Shown: piece after piece, positions 39,571 through 47,910 of the stretch
Layout of the letters: each line of letters starts with the position of its first letter
How positions within the stretch are numbered: position 1 is the stretch's first letter
NCBI RefSeq assembly: GCF_013393345.1
Contig: NZ_QJRF01000042.1
Span: forward strand, 1 to 64,000
Origin: Pseudomonas taiwanensis
GTDB taxonomy: Bacteria; Pseudomonadota; Gammaproteobacteria; Pseudomonadales; Pseudomonadaceae
DNA length: 64,000 bases
Direction: 5' to 3'
Made by a program: the position numbers and the translations under genes
Notes under the pieces: generated by a model
What the model was told of the DNA's origin: nothing
What the model saw: the letters and a program-made list of their open reading frames with translations, nothing else
Database searches by the model: none

Positions 39571-40256
39571 ACTGGGAAGTCATCCTCAAATACCTGCCGC
39601 AACTGTCCCAGGGTGCAATCCTGACCCTGGAGCTGGTTGCCATTGCGGTGATCGCCGGCCTGATCCTCGCGGTGCCAATGGGCATCGCCCGTGCATCGCG
39701 CCACTGGTACGTGCGCGCCCTGCCCTACGGCTACATCTTCTTCTTCCGCGGCACGCCGTTGCTGGTGCAATTGTTCCTGGTCTACTACGGCCTGGCGCAG
39801 TTCGAAGCGGTACGCAAAGGCCCGCTATGGCCCTACCTGCGCGACCCGTTCTGGTGCGCCGTGATCACCATGACCCTGCACACCGCCGCCTACATCGCGG
39901 AAATCCTGCGTGGCGCCATCCAGGCCGTTCCGCCGGGTGAGATCGAGGCAGCCCGGGCCCTCGGCATGTCGCGCTTCCAGGCACTGGTCTACATCATCCT
40001 GCCGCGCGCCGCTCGCATCGGCCTGCCCGCGTACAGCAATGAAGTGATCCTGATGATCAAGGCCAGCGCCCTGGCCAGTACCGTGACCCTGCTGGAACTC
40101 ACCGGCATGGCACGGACCATCATCGCCCGCACCTACCTGCCGGTAGAGATCTTCTTCGCGGCTGGCCTCTTCTACCTGCTGATGGCGTACGTGCTGGTTC
40201 GGGCCTTCCGCCTGCTTGAGCGCAAGCTACGCGTGGATGCCCTGCAGGGCCGCTAA
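39567..40256 (+). CDS. Amino acid ABC transporter permease (HisM type)
   Basis: 229 residues, about five spans: YLPQLSQGAILTLELVAIAVIAGLILAVPMG, the FFRGTPLLVQLFLVYYGLAQFE motif, and the EAA loop PPGEIEAARALGMSRFQALVYIILPRAARIGLP. It forms the heterodimeric channel with the preceding HisQ-like subunit. A perfect hairpin at 40264 follows the stop. Confidence 0.93.
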   Translation: MNWEVILKYLPQLSQGAILTLELVAIAVIAGLILAVPMGIARASRHWYVRALPYGYIFFFRGTPLLVQLFLVYYGLAQFEAVRKGPLWPYLRDPFWCAVITMTLHTAAYIAEILRGAIQAVPPGEIEAARALGMSRFQALVYIILPRAARIGLPAYSNEVILMIKASALASTVTLLELTGMARTIIARTYLPVEIFFAAGLFYLLMAYVLVRAFRLLERKLRVDALQGR

Positions 40257-40263
40257 ACCGCGA

Positions 40264-40291
40264 CCGCTCCTCGTCCCCGGATGAGGAGCGG
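40264..40291 (+). terminator. Stem-loop after the amino acid transporter operon
   Basis: CCGCTCCTC and GAGGAGCGG form a perfect 9-bp stem with a 10-nt loop, 7 bp after the operon stop. There is no T run, so termination strength is uncertain. A TATAAT at 40304-40309 may start transcription of the next gene. Confidence 0.55.
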
Positions 40292-40341
40292 ACTTGGCGA
40301 CGCTATAATCGCCGTCCCTGATTGCCAATCGCTTCGCCAGC

Positions 40342-41556
40342 ATGACCAGCCCCGCTCCACTCCAAGGCCCGCACCTGCGGGAACGCTTCACCGCCCTGGA
40401 TGAATTCCTGCGCGCGCACGAGTCGATCTGGCGACCAGTCCCCTTTACCGAACTCAGGCTGCCCTGGGAGAGCGAGCATCCCGAACTGGCTGCTTGGCTC
40501 CGTGCACGCACCCTGGCCGATGCCGACGCCATCCACAATCGCCCCGAAGCATTGCAGGCTCCAGCACCTTATCCACAGCTTGCCGCGCGCTCAGCCGAAC
40601 TCAGCTGCGTGGGTGAATTGCCAGCCGCCAGGGCTGAGATGCTACCCAACGCCTTCACGGTGGACGTCCCCGGACGCAAATGGCTGCAGATCGACGCCTT
40701 CGCCAGCCGCCTCGCTTTTCGCCAACACCCAGAGCACTGGCTCGACTGGTGCGCCGGCAAGGGGCATCTGGGTCGCCGTCTGGCCCACAACGGCACACAA
40801 CTGACCTGCATTGAGCTCGATCCGCAACTGGTCGCCGGCGGCCAACAACTGAGCCAACGACTGGGCCTCAGTGCACAACATCGCGAACAGGATGCCCTTG
40901 CTGACGACGCCGGGAGCCAACTGACCGCCGATCACACTGCAGTCGCCTTGCATGCCTGTGGCGATCTCCACGTGCGCCTGCTGCAACTGGCCAGCGAAGC
41001 CGGCTGCCGCCAGCTAGCTGTCGCGCCGTGCTGCTACAACCGCATCCAGACACCGAGCTATGAGCCACTTTCCACAGCAGCCAAGGCGTCCACACTGCGC
41101 TTCAGCCGGGCCGACCTGCGCCTGCCGATGAGCGAAACCGTCACCGCCGGCGCCCGCGACCGCCGCCTTCGCGACCAGTCCATGGCGCGCAGACTGGCCT
41201 TCGACCTGCTGCAACGAAAGCTGACTGGCGAAGACCACTACCTAACCGTTCCCTCCTTGGCCACGAGTTGGCTGGGCAAGCCTTTTCCGGATTACTGCCG
41301 GGACCTCTGCGAGCTCAAGGACATTCCTCAGCCAGCAGAGCGGGACTGGCAGGCACTGGAAACCGATGGCTGGCAACGCCTTGCCGAAGTACGCAACCTG
41401 GAACTCCCCCGCAGCCTGTTCCGCCGCCCCCTGGAACTCTGGCTGGTACTGGACCGAGCCCTGTTCCTTGAGGAGCAGGGCTACCAGGTGAAACTCGGTA
41501 GCTTCTGCCCCACCCAACTCACGCCACGGAACATCCTGCTCCTGGCCGAGCGCTAA
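40342..41556 (+). CDS. SAM-dependent methyltransferase of the METTL25/TRM13-like (Methyltransf_32) group
   Basis: 404 residues. The SAM-binding motif I reads WLDWCAGKGHLGRRLA, motif II CIELDPQL, and the group-specific motifs are VALHACGDLHVRLLQ and VAPCCYNRIQTP. The paired CGDLH and PCCY patterns are those of the METTL25/TRM13-like methyltransferases. The substrate in bacteria is unknown to me; RNA modification is one possibility. It lies between the amino acid transporter operon and tRNA-Thr, and a dyad with a DnaA-box-like sequence follows at 41562-41581. Confidence 0.8.
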   Translation: MTSPAPLQGPHLRERFTALDEFLRAHESIWRPVPFTELRLPWESEHPELAAWLRARTLADADAIHNRPEALQAPAPYPQLAARSAELSCVGELPAARAEMLPNAFTVDVPGRKWLQIDAFASRLAFRQHPEHWLDWCAGKGHLGRRLAHNGTQLTCIELDPQLVAGGQQLSQRLGLSAQHREQDALADDAGSQLTADHTAVALHACGDLHVRLLQLASEAGCRQLAVAPCCYNRIQTPSYEPLSTAAKASTLRFSRADLRLPMSETVTAGARDRRLRDQSMARRLAFDLLQRKLTGEDHYLTVPSLATSWLGKPFPDYCRDLCELKDIPQPAERDWQALETDGWQRLAEVRNLELPRSLFRRPLELWLVLDRALFLEEQGYQVKLGSFCPTQLTPRNILLLAER

Positions 41557-41572
41557 GCTTACCCACAGAACC

Positions 41573-41581
41573 TGTGGATAA
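41573..41581 (+). promoter_or_regulatory. DnaA-box-like sequence
   Basis: TGTGGATAA is a perfect match to the DnaA consensus complement, and forms part of a small dyad (CCACAG-AAC-CTGTGG). Single boxes occur by chance; it is noted because it lies next to the island boundary. Confidence 0.35.
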
Positions 41582-41830
41582 CTTTGTTGATGAAATCTGG
41601 GCAACCCACCGAAACGCCTCCCGTTGCACGCCCGAGGAAGGCTGATCATTTTTTGAGCGCACGATAAAAGTCGAATAAAAACATCGGCTTGAAAAATTCC
41701 GAGACATACCGCACAAATTTCAAGCACTGCCGTACCAGAACACATCACCTTTGTGCATAAGCCGACGAGGGCTGATGCTCGAATCGTCTCCAACCTGCTT
41801 CATAGAGGTTTACTCGCAACGCCCAATCGC

Positions 41831-41836
41831 TATAAT
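41831..41836 (+). promoter_or_regulatory. -10 box of tRNA-Thr
   Basis: A perfect TATAAT lies 14 bp upstream of the mature tRNA 5' end; the -35 region (TTTACT at 41809-41814, spacer 16) is a weaker match. Confidence 0.6.
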
Positions 41837-41850
41837 GGCGGCCCCTTCTG

Positions 41851-41926
<76 letters not shown>

Positions 41927-41935
41927 ACAAACAGA

Positions 41936-42012
41936 TTCATGCAGTGCCAAGCAGTGTCATGAATCCCCCACAAAGCCCGCCTCGTGCGGGCTTTGTGTTT
42001 CATGCAGTGCCA
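41936..42012 (+). repeat. Direct repeats beside the tRNA-Thr end, candidate integrase arm sites
   Basis: TTCATGCAGTGCCA occurs at 41936-41949 and again at 41999-42012, 63 bp apart, between the tRNA 3' end and the integrase gene. The first copy is also half of a dyad TTCATG...CATGAA. Spacing and position suit arm-type binding sites of a tyrosine integrase, but this is inference. Confidence 0.5.
41971..41995 (+). terminator. Terminator-like hairpin after tRNA-Thr
   Basis: CAAAGCCCGC and GCGGGCTTTG are perfect arms with a CTCGT loop, 45 bp after the tRNA, followed by TGTTTC rather than a pure T run. Confidence 0.7.
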
Positions 42013-42092
42013 TCCAGCTTCCTCCAAGCGCTTGCTTTCTGAGTACCCGTGTAAGTACCTTTAGGCTGTTCAATTATCTTTAGGTACTCAGC

Positions 42093-43268
42093 ATGCCTCT
42101 GACAGCCTTGCAGGTGAAGAGCGCCGCACCACGCGAAAGTGACTACGGCCTGGCTGATGGAGGCGGTTTATTCCTTTGGATTCGCGCGGCAGGCGGCAAG
42201 TCTTGGCGCTTCCGGTTCCGCTTGGATGGCAAGCAGTCTCATATTTCCCTTGGCACCATCGACAAGGTAACGCTCGCACAGGCTCGGCAGCTGGCCTCGG
42301 ATGCTCGCCAGCTTGTGGCGCAGGGGCGGCACCCTGGTCTTGAGCGAAAGGTCATGCGAGCCCAGGCGGCAATGTCTCGCGCCAATACGTTCAAGAACCT
42401 TGCGCTGGAGTGGCATCAGCATAAGGCACCGCGCTGGTCGACCGGGTATGCCGGCGACGTCGTAGAAGCCTTCGAGCTGGATATCTTCCCTCAAGTGGGA
42501 AGCTTGCCGTTAACTGACATCAAGCCGATGCAGTGGCTGCAGGTATTTCGCCGCATTGAGTCGCGAGGCGCTCTGGAGAAGCTGCGCAAGGTTCGACAAC
42601 GCTGCCAGGAGGTGTACCGTTTCGCGATTGCCACCGGCCGCGCCGAGTACAACCCTATTGCCGATATTGGCGGAGCGCTGCAGACGCCTACTTCAAGGCA
42701 CTACCCCTTCTTGCCCATTGCAGAAATCCCGGCACTGATACGCAGTATTCAGGAGTGTCCAGGACATGACGCAGTGAAGATCGCTACTCGCCTGCTGATC
42801 CTGACCGGAGTGCGTACAGCTGAATTGCGTGGCGCCCCCTGGTCGGAGTTTGACCTCGACAAAGCGCTCTGGCTGATTCCTGCGGCGCGCATGAAGATGC
42901 GCCGCGCCCATCTAGTCCCACTCTCCAAGCAGTCAGTGGCCGCACTGCGCGAGTTGGAACGTATTACTGGCGGCTACACGCTCGCATTCCCTGGCCGTAA
43001 CGACCCAGCAAAGCCCATGAGCGAAGCCGCCATCAACCAGCTGCTGAAGCGCTCGGGTTACGACGGACGCGCCACTGGACATGGATTCCGCCATACGATG
43101 TCCACCACCCTGCACGAGCAGGGATACCCCAGCGAGTGGGTCGAAACACAGTTGGCGCATGTGGACAAGAACAGCATTCGCGGCACCTACAACCATGCTC
43201 AATATCTGGAGGGGCGGCGAGAGATGCTTCAGTGGTATGCCAACCATGTGGATGAGCTACATGACTAG
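42093..43268 (+). CDS. Tyrosine-recombinase integrase of the island
   Basis: 391 residues in the prophage/island integrase layout: arm-binding DUF4102-like N-terminus (GLADGGGLFLWIRAAGGKSWRFRF, residues 18-80), SAM-like core-binding domain (about 100-190) and the catalytic domain with Arg in TGVRTAEL, HGFRHT (His-x-x-Arg), LAHVDKN and the nucleophile Tyr in GTYNHAQY. It should recombine at the tRNA-Thr 3' end. An 8-bp inverted repeat TGAGTACC/GGTACTCA (42040-42047, 42083-42090) covers the region just upstream of the start and may be an autoregulatory site. It overlaps the next gene by 8 bp. Confidence 0.93.
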   Translation: MPLTALQVKSAAPRESDYGLADGGGLFLWIRAAGGKSWRFRFRLDGKQSHISLGTIDKVTLAQARQLASDARQLVAQGRHPGLERKVMRAQAAMSRANTFKNLALEWHQHKAPRWSTGYAGDVVEAFELDIFPQVGSLPLTDIKPMQWLQVFRRIESRGALEKLRKVRQRCQEVYRFAIATGRAEYNPIADIGGALQTPTSRHYPFLPIAEIPALIRSIQECPGHDAVKIATRLLILTGVRTAELRGAPWSEFDLDKALWLIPAARMKMRRAHLVPLSKQSVAALRELERITGGYTLAFPGRNDPAKPMSEAAINQLLKRSGYDGRATGHGFRHTMSTTLHEQGYPSEWVETQLAHVDKNSIRGTYNHAQYLEGRREMLQWYANHVDELHD

Positions 43269-44010
43269 CCCTCAAACCGCCCCCGCTCAACGCCGCCCGC
43301 TTGTCACACGTTTTGATCCGCTTCGGCTGTGCGATTTCATTGGTTGCTACAGGCAGGAGTTGGGCTGCAGCCATGAGGAAGCTGCCTTTGCGTCAGCAGA
43401 CATCTTCCGGAAGATTGAGACTAGATATCCGCAACTGAGCGCCAATACATGCTGGGCTGCAGAGGTGCTCGACCAAACAGCTCGGCGCAGCACCCGCGGC
43501 TTTCAAACCGCCAGGCTCATCAGATACTTTGAGCTTCAGGCTCTCAGCAAAAGCAAGCGCGAGCCGTTCATCTTGGTCGAAGACGACCTTGGTGTGGAGT
43601 TCCTTGCCTCTGATGCAGCAGCCTACTTTTCACCACCGGCGCTGACCGGGCTAATCGAGGAGTATTGGAGCTGGGATCAGATACCCCGCTTCATTCACGC
43701 GGATGTGTCAGGCAATAAGCAAGGTGATAACGCTCAGCCAGCAGCCAGAGAACACCTGCGAACTCGAGAGCTACTCACGGTACAACGACTCACCGGAGCT
43801 CTCGTTGCGATGCTTACTGCATGCGCTAGCCAAGAGAATGCACGTCGCACGATTTTGAACTCGACGCTTTGCACAAAAGAGGGACAGAAGCAGGGGCCGT
43901 TCTCGACCGCAGAAGGCCTTACATATATTGCTGATCGACTGGGCATCAGCGACTTTCCCGACACCGATACGGTGGCGAAGTACCTTCCCCCGAAGCAGAG
44001 CGGGACGTAA
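43261..44010 (+). CDS. Island protein of unknown function downstream of the integrase
   Basis: 249 residues from ATG 43261, overlapping the integrase end by 8 bp. The sequence is soluble and mostly helical in appearance (CDFIGCYRQELGCSHEEAAFASADIFRKI, LTVQRLTGALVAMLTACASQ), with a cysteine-rich sprinkling and no motif I recognise. Tight coupling to the integrase suggests a role in island maintenance or excision. The upstream part of the frame overlaps the integrase antisense-free and is not used. Confidence 0.7.
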   Translation: MTSPQTAPAQRRPLVTRFDPLRLCDFIGCYRQELGCSHEEAAFASADIFRKIETRYPQLSANTCWAAEVLDQTARRSTRGFQTARLIRYFELQALSKSKREPFILVEDDLGVEFLASDAAAYFSPPALTGLIEEYWSWDQIPRFIHADVSGNKQGDNAQPAAREHLRTRELLTVQRLTGALVAMLTACASQENARRTILNSTLCTKEGQKQGPFSTAEGLTYIADRLGISDFPDTDTVAKYLPPKQSGT

Positions 44011-44102
44011 GCAGGCGTATCTGTTTTCCCGAATTCGGTTTTTATTGCCAGCGCGTGCCATTCAATCCAGAGCCATCGCAACAGGACTCATGGAGACCTC
44101 GA

Positions 44103-44318
44103 ATGGCACTGGTATCCCCCGTAACTCCTGCACTTCTACGATTGCCCGGTGTGTGTACCCAGGTGGGCTTGAGCAAGTCGCAGATCTATCGACTCATCCG
44201 TCGCGGCGAATTCCCGGCTCCAGTGCAGCTTGGCCCAAATTCGGTCGCCTGGCCTGCTGAGCATGTCCATGCCTGGATCGCAGACAAGATTCTCGCGTCA
44301 GCTGGGCAAAGGCTTTGA
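44103..44318 (+). CDS. AlpA-family MerR-like HTH regulator
   Basis: 71 residues from ATG 44103 with a GGAG ribosome site. LPGVCTQVGLSKSQIYRLIRRGEFPAPVQLGPNSVAWPAEHVHAWI is the classic AlpA pattern: HTH plus wing, then the W-x-x-x-E-V-x-x-W tail. Such proteins act as excisionases or activators of integrase and replication genes in islands. Its stop overlaps the ATG of trfA by 1 bp (TGATG), so it is coupled to the replication initiator. Confidence 0.9.
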   Translation: MALVSPVTPALLRLPGVCTQVGLSKSQIYRLIRRGEFPAPVQLGPNSVAWPAEHVHAWIADKILASAGQRL

Positions 44319-45214
44319 TGAATCGCAATGAGGCACGCATTGAGGAGATTCGTCGCAGGCCTGGGAACGCCGCCAAATCAGCGTTGGTAGCGCCCCGCCA
44401 CCACCAAGAGAGCTCTCGTGACGGGAAGGGAGAAGCCGCTTCCCGCCACATGTTTTTGCCTGGCTTTGCCATTGGGGCCTTTCCAAACCACCTCAATCGG
44501 TCGAGCCTGATTGCTCCGATCGCCCGTAGTGAGCGCAAACAGCACTCGAGGACCAAGATGGTGACGCGCCGAGATTGTGTCTTGGAGTACAGCGGTGAGC
44601 AATTGGACGAAGCCGATGGAGACCTGATCATGGCGCTCATCGCGTTCGCGCAACCGTTTCCGCTAGGAGACCCCGTTCTGCTGAATCGCAAACAACTGCT
44701 CAGAAAAATCAAGCGCGGAGCCATCGGCAGTTCGCAATACGAGTGGCTTTATCGAAGCATGAAACGCTTGCGCGAGGCGACGCTGTTCCTCGAGGCGCTT
44801 AAGCCAAATGGATCTACCCGATACACAGTGGGGAAGATGGAGTCATTCAACATCCTGAAGGGCCTCAGCTATGACAACGAGACCTACCGCTACACGCTCG
44901 ATCCGCACTGGATCTTGATGTTCGGAAATCGGGAGTACAGCCTGATCGACTGGGAGAAGCGCTTGCAGATCCGACGCGGGCTGGACATGGCTAAAACTCT
45001 GCAGCGGCTGATCGCCACGTCCTCTGACCGAGTGCAGCGTTATGCACTTGAGGGACTCAGGGCCCAAATGGCGTATGGAGGGCGTATGCGAGATTTCCGT
45101 GACAGCCTTGGTCGAGCCGTAATCGAGCTGGAGCGCCTGGAGATCATCACCAGAGGCAGCATTCAGGACAGCAGTAGAGGCAAGCCGCAGTTGGCTCTTT
45201 GGCTGACTCCCTAG
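44318..45214 (+). CDS. trfA: TrfA-type plasmid replication initiator
   Basis: 298 residues from ATG 44318 (a TTG one codon earlier is the alternative). The TrfA domain is visible from about residue 95: LIMALIAFAQPFPLGDPVLLNRKQLLRKI, SSQYEWLYRSMKRLREATLFLEA, YTLDPHWILMFGNREYSLIDWEKRLQI and a C-terminal winged helix. TrfA of IncP plasmids binds iterons and recruits host DnaA/DnaB. Immediately after the stop lie four iterons, an AT-rich segment and a DnaA box, so gene and origin form one replicon. A roughly 90-residue basic N-terminal extension is poorly conserved-looking. Confidence 0.88.
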   Translation: MNRNEARIEEIRRRPGNAAKSALVAPRHHQESSRDGKGEAASRHMFLPGFAIGAFPNHLNRSSLIAPIARSERKQHSRTKMVTRRDCVLEYSGEQLDEADGDLIMALIAFAQPFPLGDPVLLNRKQLLRKIKRGAIGSSQYEWLYRSMKRLREATLFLEALKPNGSTRYTVGKMESFNILKGLSYDNETYRYTLDPHWILMFGNREYSLIDWEKRLQIRRGLDMAKTLQRLIATSSDRVQRYALEGLRAQMAYGGRMRDFRDSLGRAVIELERLEIITRGSIQDSSRGKPQLALWLTP

Positions 45215-45226
45215 TGTTGTGCCGCA

Positions 45227-45305
45227 GTGGCATAGCGTCGCGCTGTTGATGGCATAGCGTCGCTCTTTGGTGGCATAGCGCCGCGCCGCAGTGGCATAGC
45301 ACCGC
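45227..45305 (+). repeat. Iteron array, four copies (oriV candidate)
   Basis: A 15-bp direct repeat occurs as GTGGCATAGCGTCGC (45227), ATGGCATAGCGTCGC (45249), GTGGCATAGCGCCGC (45270) and GTGGCATAGCACCGC (45291). Spacing is 22, 21 and 21 bp, two helical turns, as in IncP-type origins bound by TrfA. It begins 13 bp after the trfA stop. Confidence 0.9.
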
Positions 45306-45405
45306 AGCGCGCCTTTCTAACAAATTGATTTTATTAGAAAAAATAGATGCCGATTGGCTACTACCTTTTATCTACCGTATTTCTACGCGCAGAGCCTGTG
45401 GATAA
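45306..45405 (+). other. Origin region: AT-rich segment and DnaA box
   Basis: Next to the iterons is an AT-rich stretch (AACAAATTGATTTTATTAG, within arms TTCTAA/TTAGAA at about 45316-45340), then a second T-rich part, and a perfect DnaA box TGTGGATAA at 45397-45405. The order iterons, unwinding element, DnaA box is what a plasmid origin needs. Confidence 0.75.
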
Positions 45406-45466
45406 CCCATTGATCCTTCGGTTTCATGCCTGCCCAAGACGCAACGACAGGTTTCCAAGCATGCGG

Positions 45467-45685
45467 CTATTCGCGCCGGACCTTATCCAGCAGTGCCACG
45501 AGCTGCTCTTCCGTCATTTCAGCTAGGGCCGCTACACCGGCACGAACAACGTCTGAGCGAGAGGCCCGGAATCCACGCGGGATCAGACTGAGACGATCGA
45601 TTTCCTCACTGATTTGATCTGTCAGCGAGAAGGTGACGCGCTTAAAGACCGCTGCACTCTGCGCTGGGGTATTCGGTTTGAGCAT
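45467..45685 (-). CDS. Ribbon-helix-helix DNA-binding protein
   Basis: 72 residues from ATG 45685 (MLKPNTPAQSAAVFKRVTFS). A beta strand KRVTFSLTDQ and two helices SEEIDRLSLIPRG and SRSDVVRAGVAALAEM give an RHH (CopG/ParG-like) fold. Length and placement next to a replicon suggest a partition or copy-control repressor. It is transcribed towards the origin, and upstream of it lie the paired inverted repeats at 45715-45852, likely its operators. No ParA partner is visible. Confidence 0.75.
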   Translation of the reverse strand: MLKPNTPAQSAAVFKRVTFSLTDQISEEIDRLSLIPRGFRASRSDVVRAGVAALAEMTEEQLVALLDKVRRE

Positions 45686-45714
45686 CGTTTGCCCCGGATT
45701 GTTATTTAAGAGCA

Positions 45715-45852
45715 GCAACTTACGTAAGCGAGATGCACTTTTCAACCAGTGAAGGCTTTTGCGTGATTTATTGCACTGCGGCTGACTGGCTTCAGGCCAG
45801 GCGGATATCAGGTTGAAAACCCACAATTACGTAAGTTGCTTAAGTTAAGCAA
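45715..45852. promoter_or_regulatory. Operator-like inverted repeats upstream of the RHH gene
   Basis: GCAACTTACGTAA (45715-45727) and its perfect inverse TTACGTAAGTTGC (45827-45839) lie 99 bp apart. The second copy overlaps a further palindrome TTGCTTAA-G-TTAAGCAA (45836-45852). They cover the divergent region between the RHH gene and the cassette starting at 45924. Confidence 0.65.
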
Positions 45853-45923
45853 TATGTCTATGATCTCCTGCAGCAGGCCGCCCCTCGTCTGCTTGTCGGA
45901 ATCTGCCAGCCAGGAGGCGTGCC

Positions 45924-46139
45924 ATGGTTGTTGCTGAATTCAAGCTGGATGCAGGGCTTGTCGTGTCTAGCGAACTGCCGGTTCTGGATGAAGGCGAGTC
46001 GGTCACTATCAGGCGCTGCCACTACCAGAACAAAGTCTCCCTGCTCATCGAGATCATGAGTAATGGCCGAGTGGCAGATGCAATTGTCTTTCCGGGGTTG
46101 GTCACCGGCCGGTTGCCGATAGAGCTGGTCCAGCCGTAG
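45924..46139 (+). CDS. Small island protein of unknown function
   Basis: 71 residues, MVVAEFKLDAGLVVSSELPV, preceded by a strong ribosome site CCAGGAGG. It looks like a small beta-rich soluble protein (TIRRCHYQNKVSLLIEIMSNGR). I recognise no family. It is first of three same-strand genes divergent from the RHH gene, behind the operator-like repeats. Confidence 0.65.
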   Translation: MVVAEFKLDAGLVVSSELPVLDEGESVTIRRCHYQNKVSLLIEIMSNGRVADAIVFPGLVTGRLPIELVQP

Positions 46140-46164
46140 ACACGTTGGCTAAGTGGAGCAGACG

Positions 46165-46533
46165 GTGGCCCTGAATTCGCAGTTTCATGACCTCTACCTG
46201 TCCATGCCAATGGAGGCGAGCTTGCTGCCTGAGCTTCAGGGCTTGCCGTATTGGGGGAGGACAGTTCACGAGATTCTTCGAGAGGTAAATCCGCTCCTTA
46301 TGCGCCGGCTGGCGGAAGGCCAGAGGTTGCAGGCCTATATCGAGCGGAAGCAGGGCTATCTCCAGAGAGAGGCCGCCCGGCTTGAACAGGAGTGGCGACG
46401 ATCACACCCGCTGAGTATTGATGCCGGCTACCTGGCACGAGCCAGTTGGCATCGGCACTGCAAGCTAGCGGTGCGGGAAGCTCTGATTGATGAGCTCGCC
46501 AAGTGCCTGATCGGCAGTACAGCAGATCTGTAG
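46165..46533 (+). CDS. Small helical island protein of unknown function
   Basis: 122 residues if started at GTG 46165, which has GGAG 7 bp upstream; a GTG at 46153 has no ribosome site. The sequence is helical with a coiled-coil segment (LAEGQRLQAYIERKQGYLQREAARLEQEWRR). No family recognised. It follows the 45924 gene by 25 bp and precedes the membrane protein gene. Confidence 0.6.
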   Translation: MALNSQFHDLYLSMPMEASLLPELQGLPYWGRTVHEILREVNPLLMRRLAEGQRLQAYIERKQGYLQREAARLEQEWRRSHPLSIDAGYLARASWHRHCKLAVREALIDELAKCLIGSTADL

Positions 46534-46576
46534 GAATCGATCGTTCAAATCCATTGATGGCAAAGGAGTTGCGGCT

Positions 46577-47707
46577 ATGTCGGCAGTCAGATCTTTCCTG
46601 GGAGCGGTTTGGTCGTATGGCGTTTCACTGCCGCTGTACGTGATGTGGAGCGTTGTCCTAAGTTCCGTAAGGGCCGCCTTCGACTGCTTCTATCCGCGTG
46701 GATACAAGCCGTGCAATGAGCTGGCAGATGCGTTCGTTGAGGAATGTGCCGATCGCCCTGCCGGGCAGTCCGTCCGCCTGCCTTGGATGGATAACTCGGC
46801 AACGCATTCGTTGGTGATGAACAACACCGGCCGCCTGCTTTCCTATGTGGCCATCGCCAGCGGCTGGTTTGGGGTGGCGGTGAAGGACTCCGGCACCAAG
46901 TACCGGCCTAAGCGTACCTATCGCTATTACTACCGTCGCAGCCTGACCGGCAACTGGTTTGCCGAGATCTGGTCAGTACCGAAGTCCGGCTTCATTGCTG
47001 CAGCACTGGCCATCCCGTTCGTGGATATGGCGCGGGACATGATGAGGGGGCGTACCTTCGTCAAGAAGGACTCCTTCTCCATCGGGGAGTGGGTGTCGCT
47101 CCCAGGGTATGAGGGACTGATGCTGCTGATGGCTGGATTGCTGCTGGTGATCTGCTTTCTTCCTCGTGCCATCCTGGGGCGCGGCACTCACTTCGCGGCG
47201 ATAGCCCCGATCAATGGTGGTGCTTTCGGTGGCTATGGCTGTGCCCAGATCATCAACTGGGGTGCGGCGCTGGCTGGTTTGTCCTACCTGTGGCTGGCGA
47301 TGGGCGCTGAGTGGAATGTGGGTGCGGTGGTGAGTTTCATCACCAACGGCTTCTCGGCCTTCGTGAGCGAGTTCATCGCGAGCATGGTAGATCCGGGGCC
47401 GCAGGTTCTGTTGATGATCCCCGTCGTGATTTCGGTGGGAACCCTGTTCGGCATGGCCTGGACGGTGATCCCGGCAGCGGCTTTCTGGTACGTCTCCCTG
47501 CGTTACATCGCTGCGCGCAACGCCAAGGCTCAGCTTGAAGCTCTGCCGTTCAACTCGACTCAGGCTGCCATGTACCTGGGCAGTGACTTTGAAAAGCTGG
47601 CTGAGCTGCGCTCGCCGCAGGTAACCCTTGGCTACTTGGTATACATAGGCCTGATGGTTGGCATCATCCTCTACCCCATCCAGACCTGGGTGCGGTCACT
47701 TTTCTGA
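46577..47707 (+). CDS. Polytopic membrane protein of unknown function
   Basis: 376 residues, ATG 46577 with AAAGGAG. About seven to eight membrane spans are visible (for example LLSYVAIASGWFGVAV, GLMLLMAGLLLVICFLP, INWGAALAGLSYLWLAM, LLMIPVVISVGTLFGMAW, LGYLVYIGLMVGIILYP). A conserved-looking charged block KYRPKRTYRYYYRRS precedes the first long loop. It does not match a transporter or secretion family I know; membership of a conjugation apparatus is possible but unsupported. Third gene of the cassette after the origin. Confidence 0.65.
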   Translation: MSAVRSFLGAVWSYGVSLPLYVMWSVVLSSVRAAFDCFYPRGYKPCNELADAFVEECADRPAGQSVRLPWMDNSATHSLVMNNTGRLLSYVAIASGWFGVAVKDSGTKYRPKRTYRYYYRRSLTGNWFAEIWSVPKSGFIAAALAIPFVDMARDMMRGRTFVKKDSFSIGEWVSLPGYEGLMLLMAGLLLVICFLPRAILGRGTHFAAIAPINGGAFGGYGCAQIINWGAALAGLSYLWLAMGAEWNVGAVVSFITNGFSAFVSEFIASMVDPGPQVLLMIPVVISVGTLFGMAWTVIPAAAFWYVSLRYIAARNAKAQLEALPFNSTQAAMYLGSDFEKLAELRSPQVTLGYLVYIGLMVGIILYPIQTWVRSLF

Positions 47708-47910
47708 TCTCTTCCAGACGCGCTATGCGATGAAGACCTCCGTGCACCGGGGCTTTGCCCCTGCTAACTGGCTCGGAAAATCAGCGTCTTAGCCGGTTCC
47801 AGCTACTGGCTCGAAGCTACCCAACCGGTTAAGGTGCGGCATCGATCACACATAGCTCGCAGGGAAGTGTCGCGGCGCCGCCTTCCTCGCACCCGTGGAA
47901 GGAATACAGC

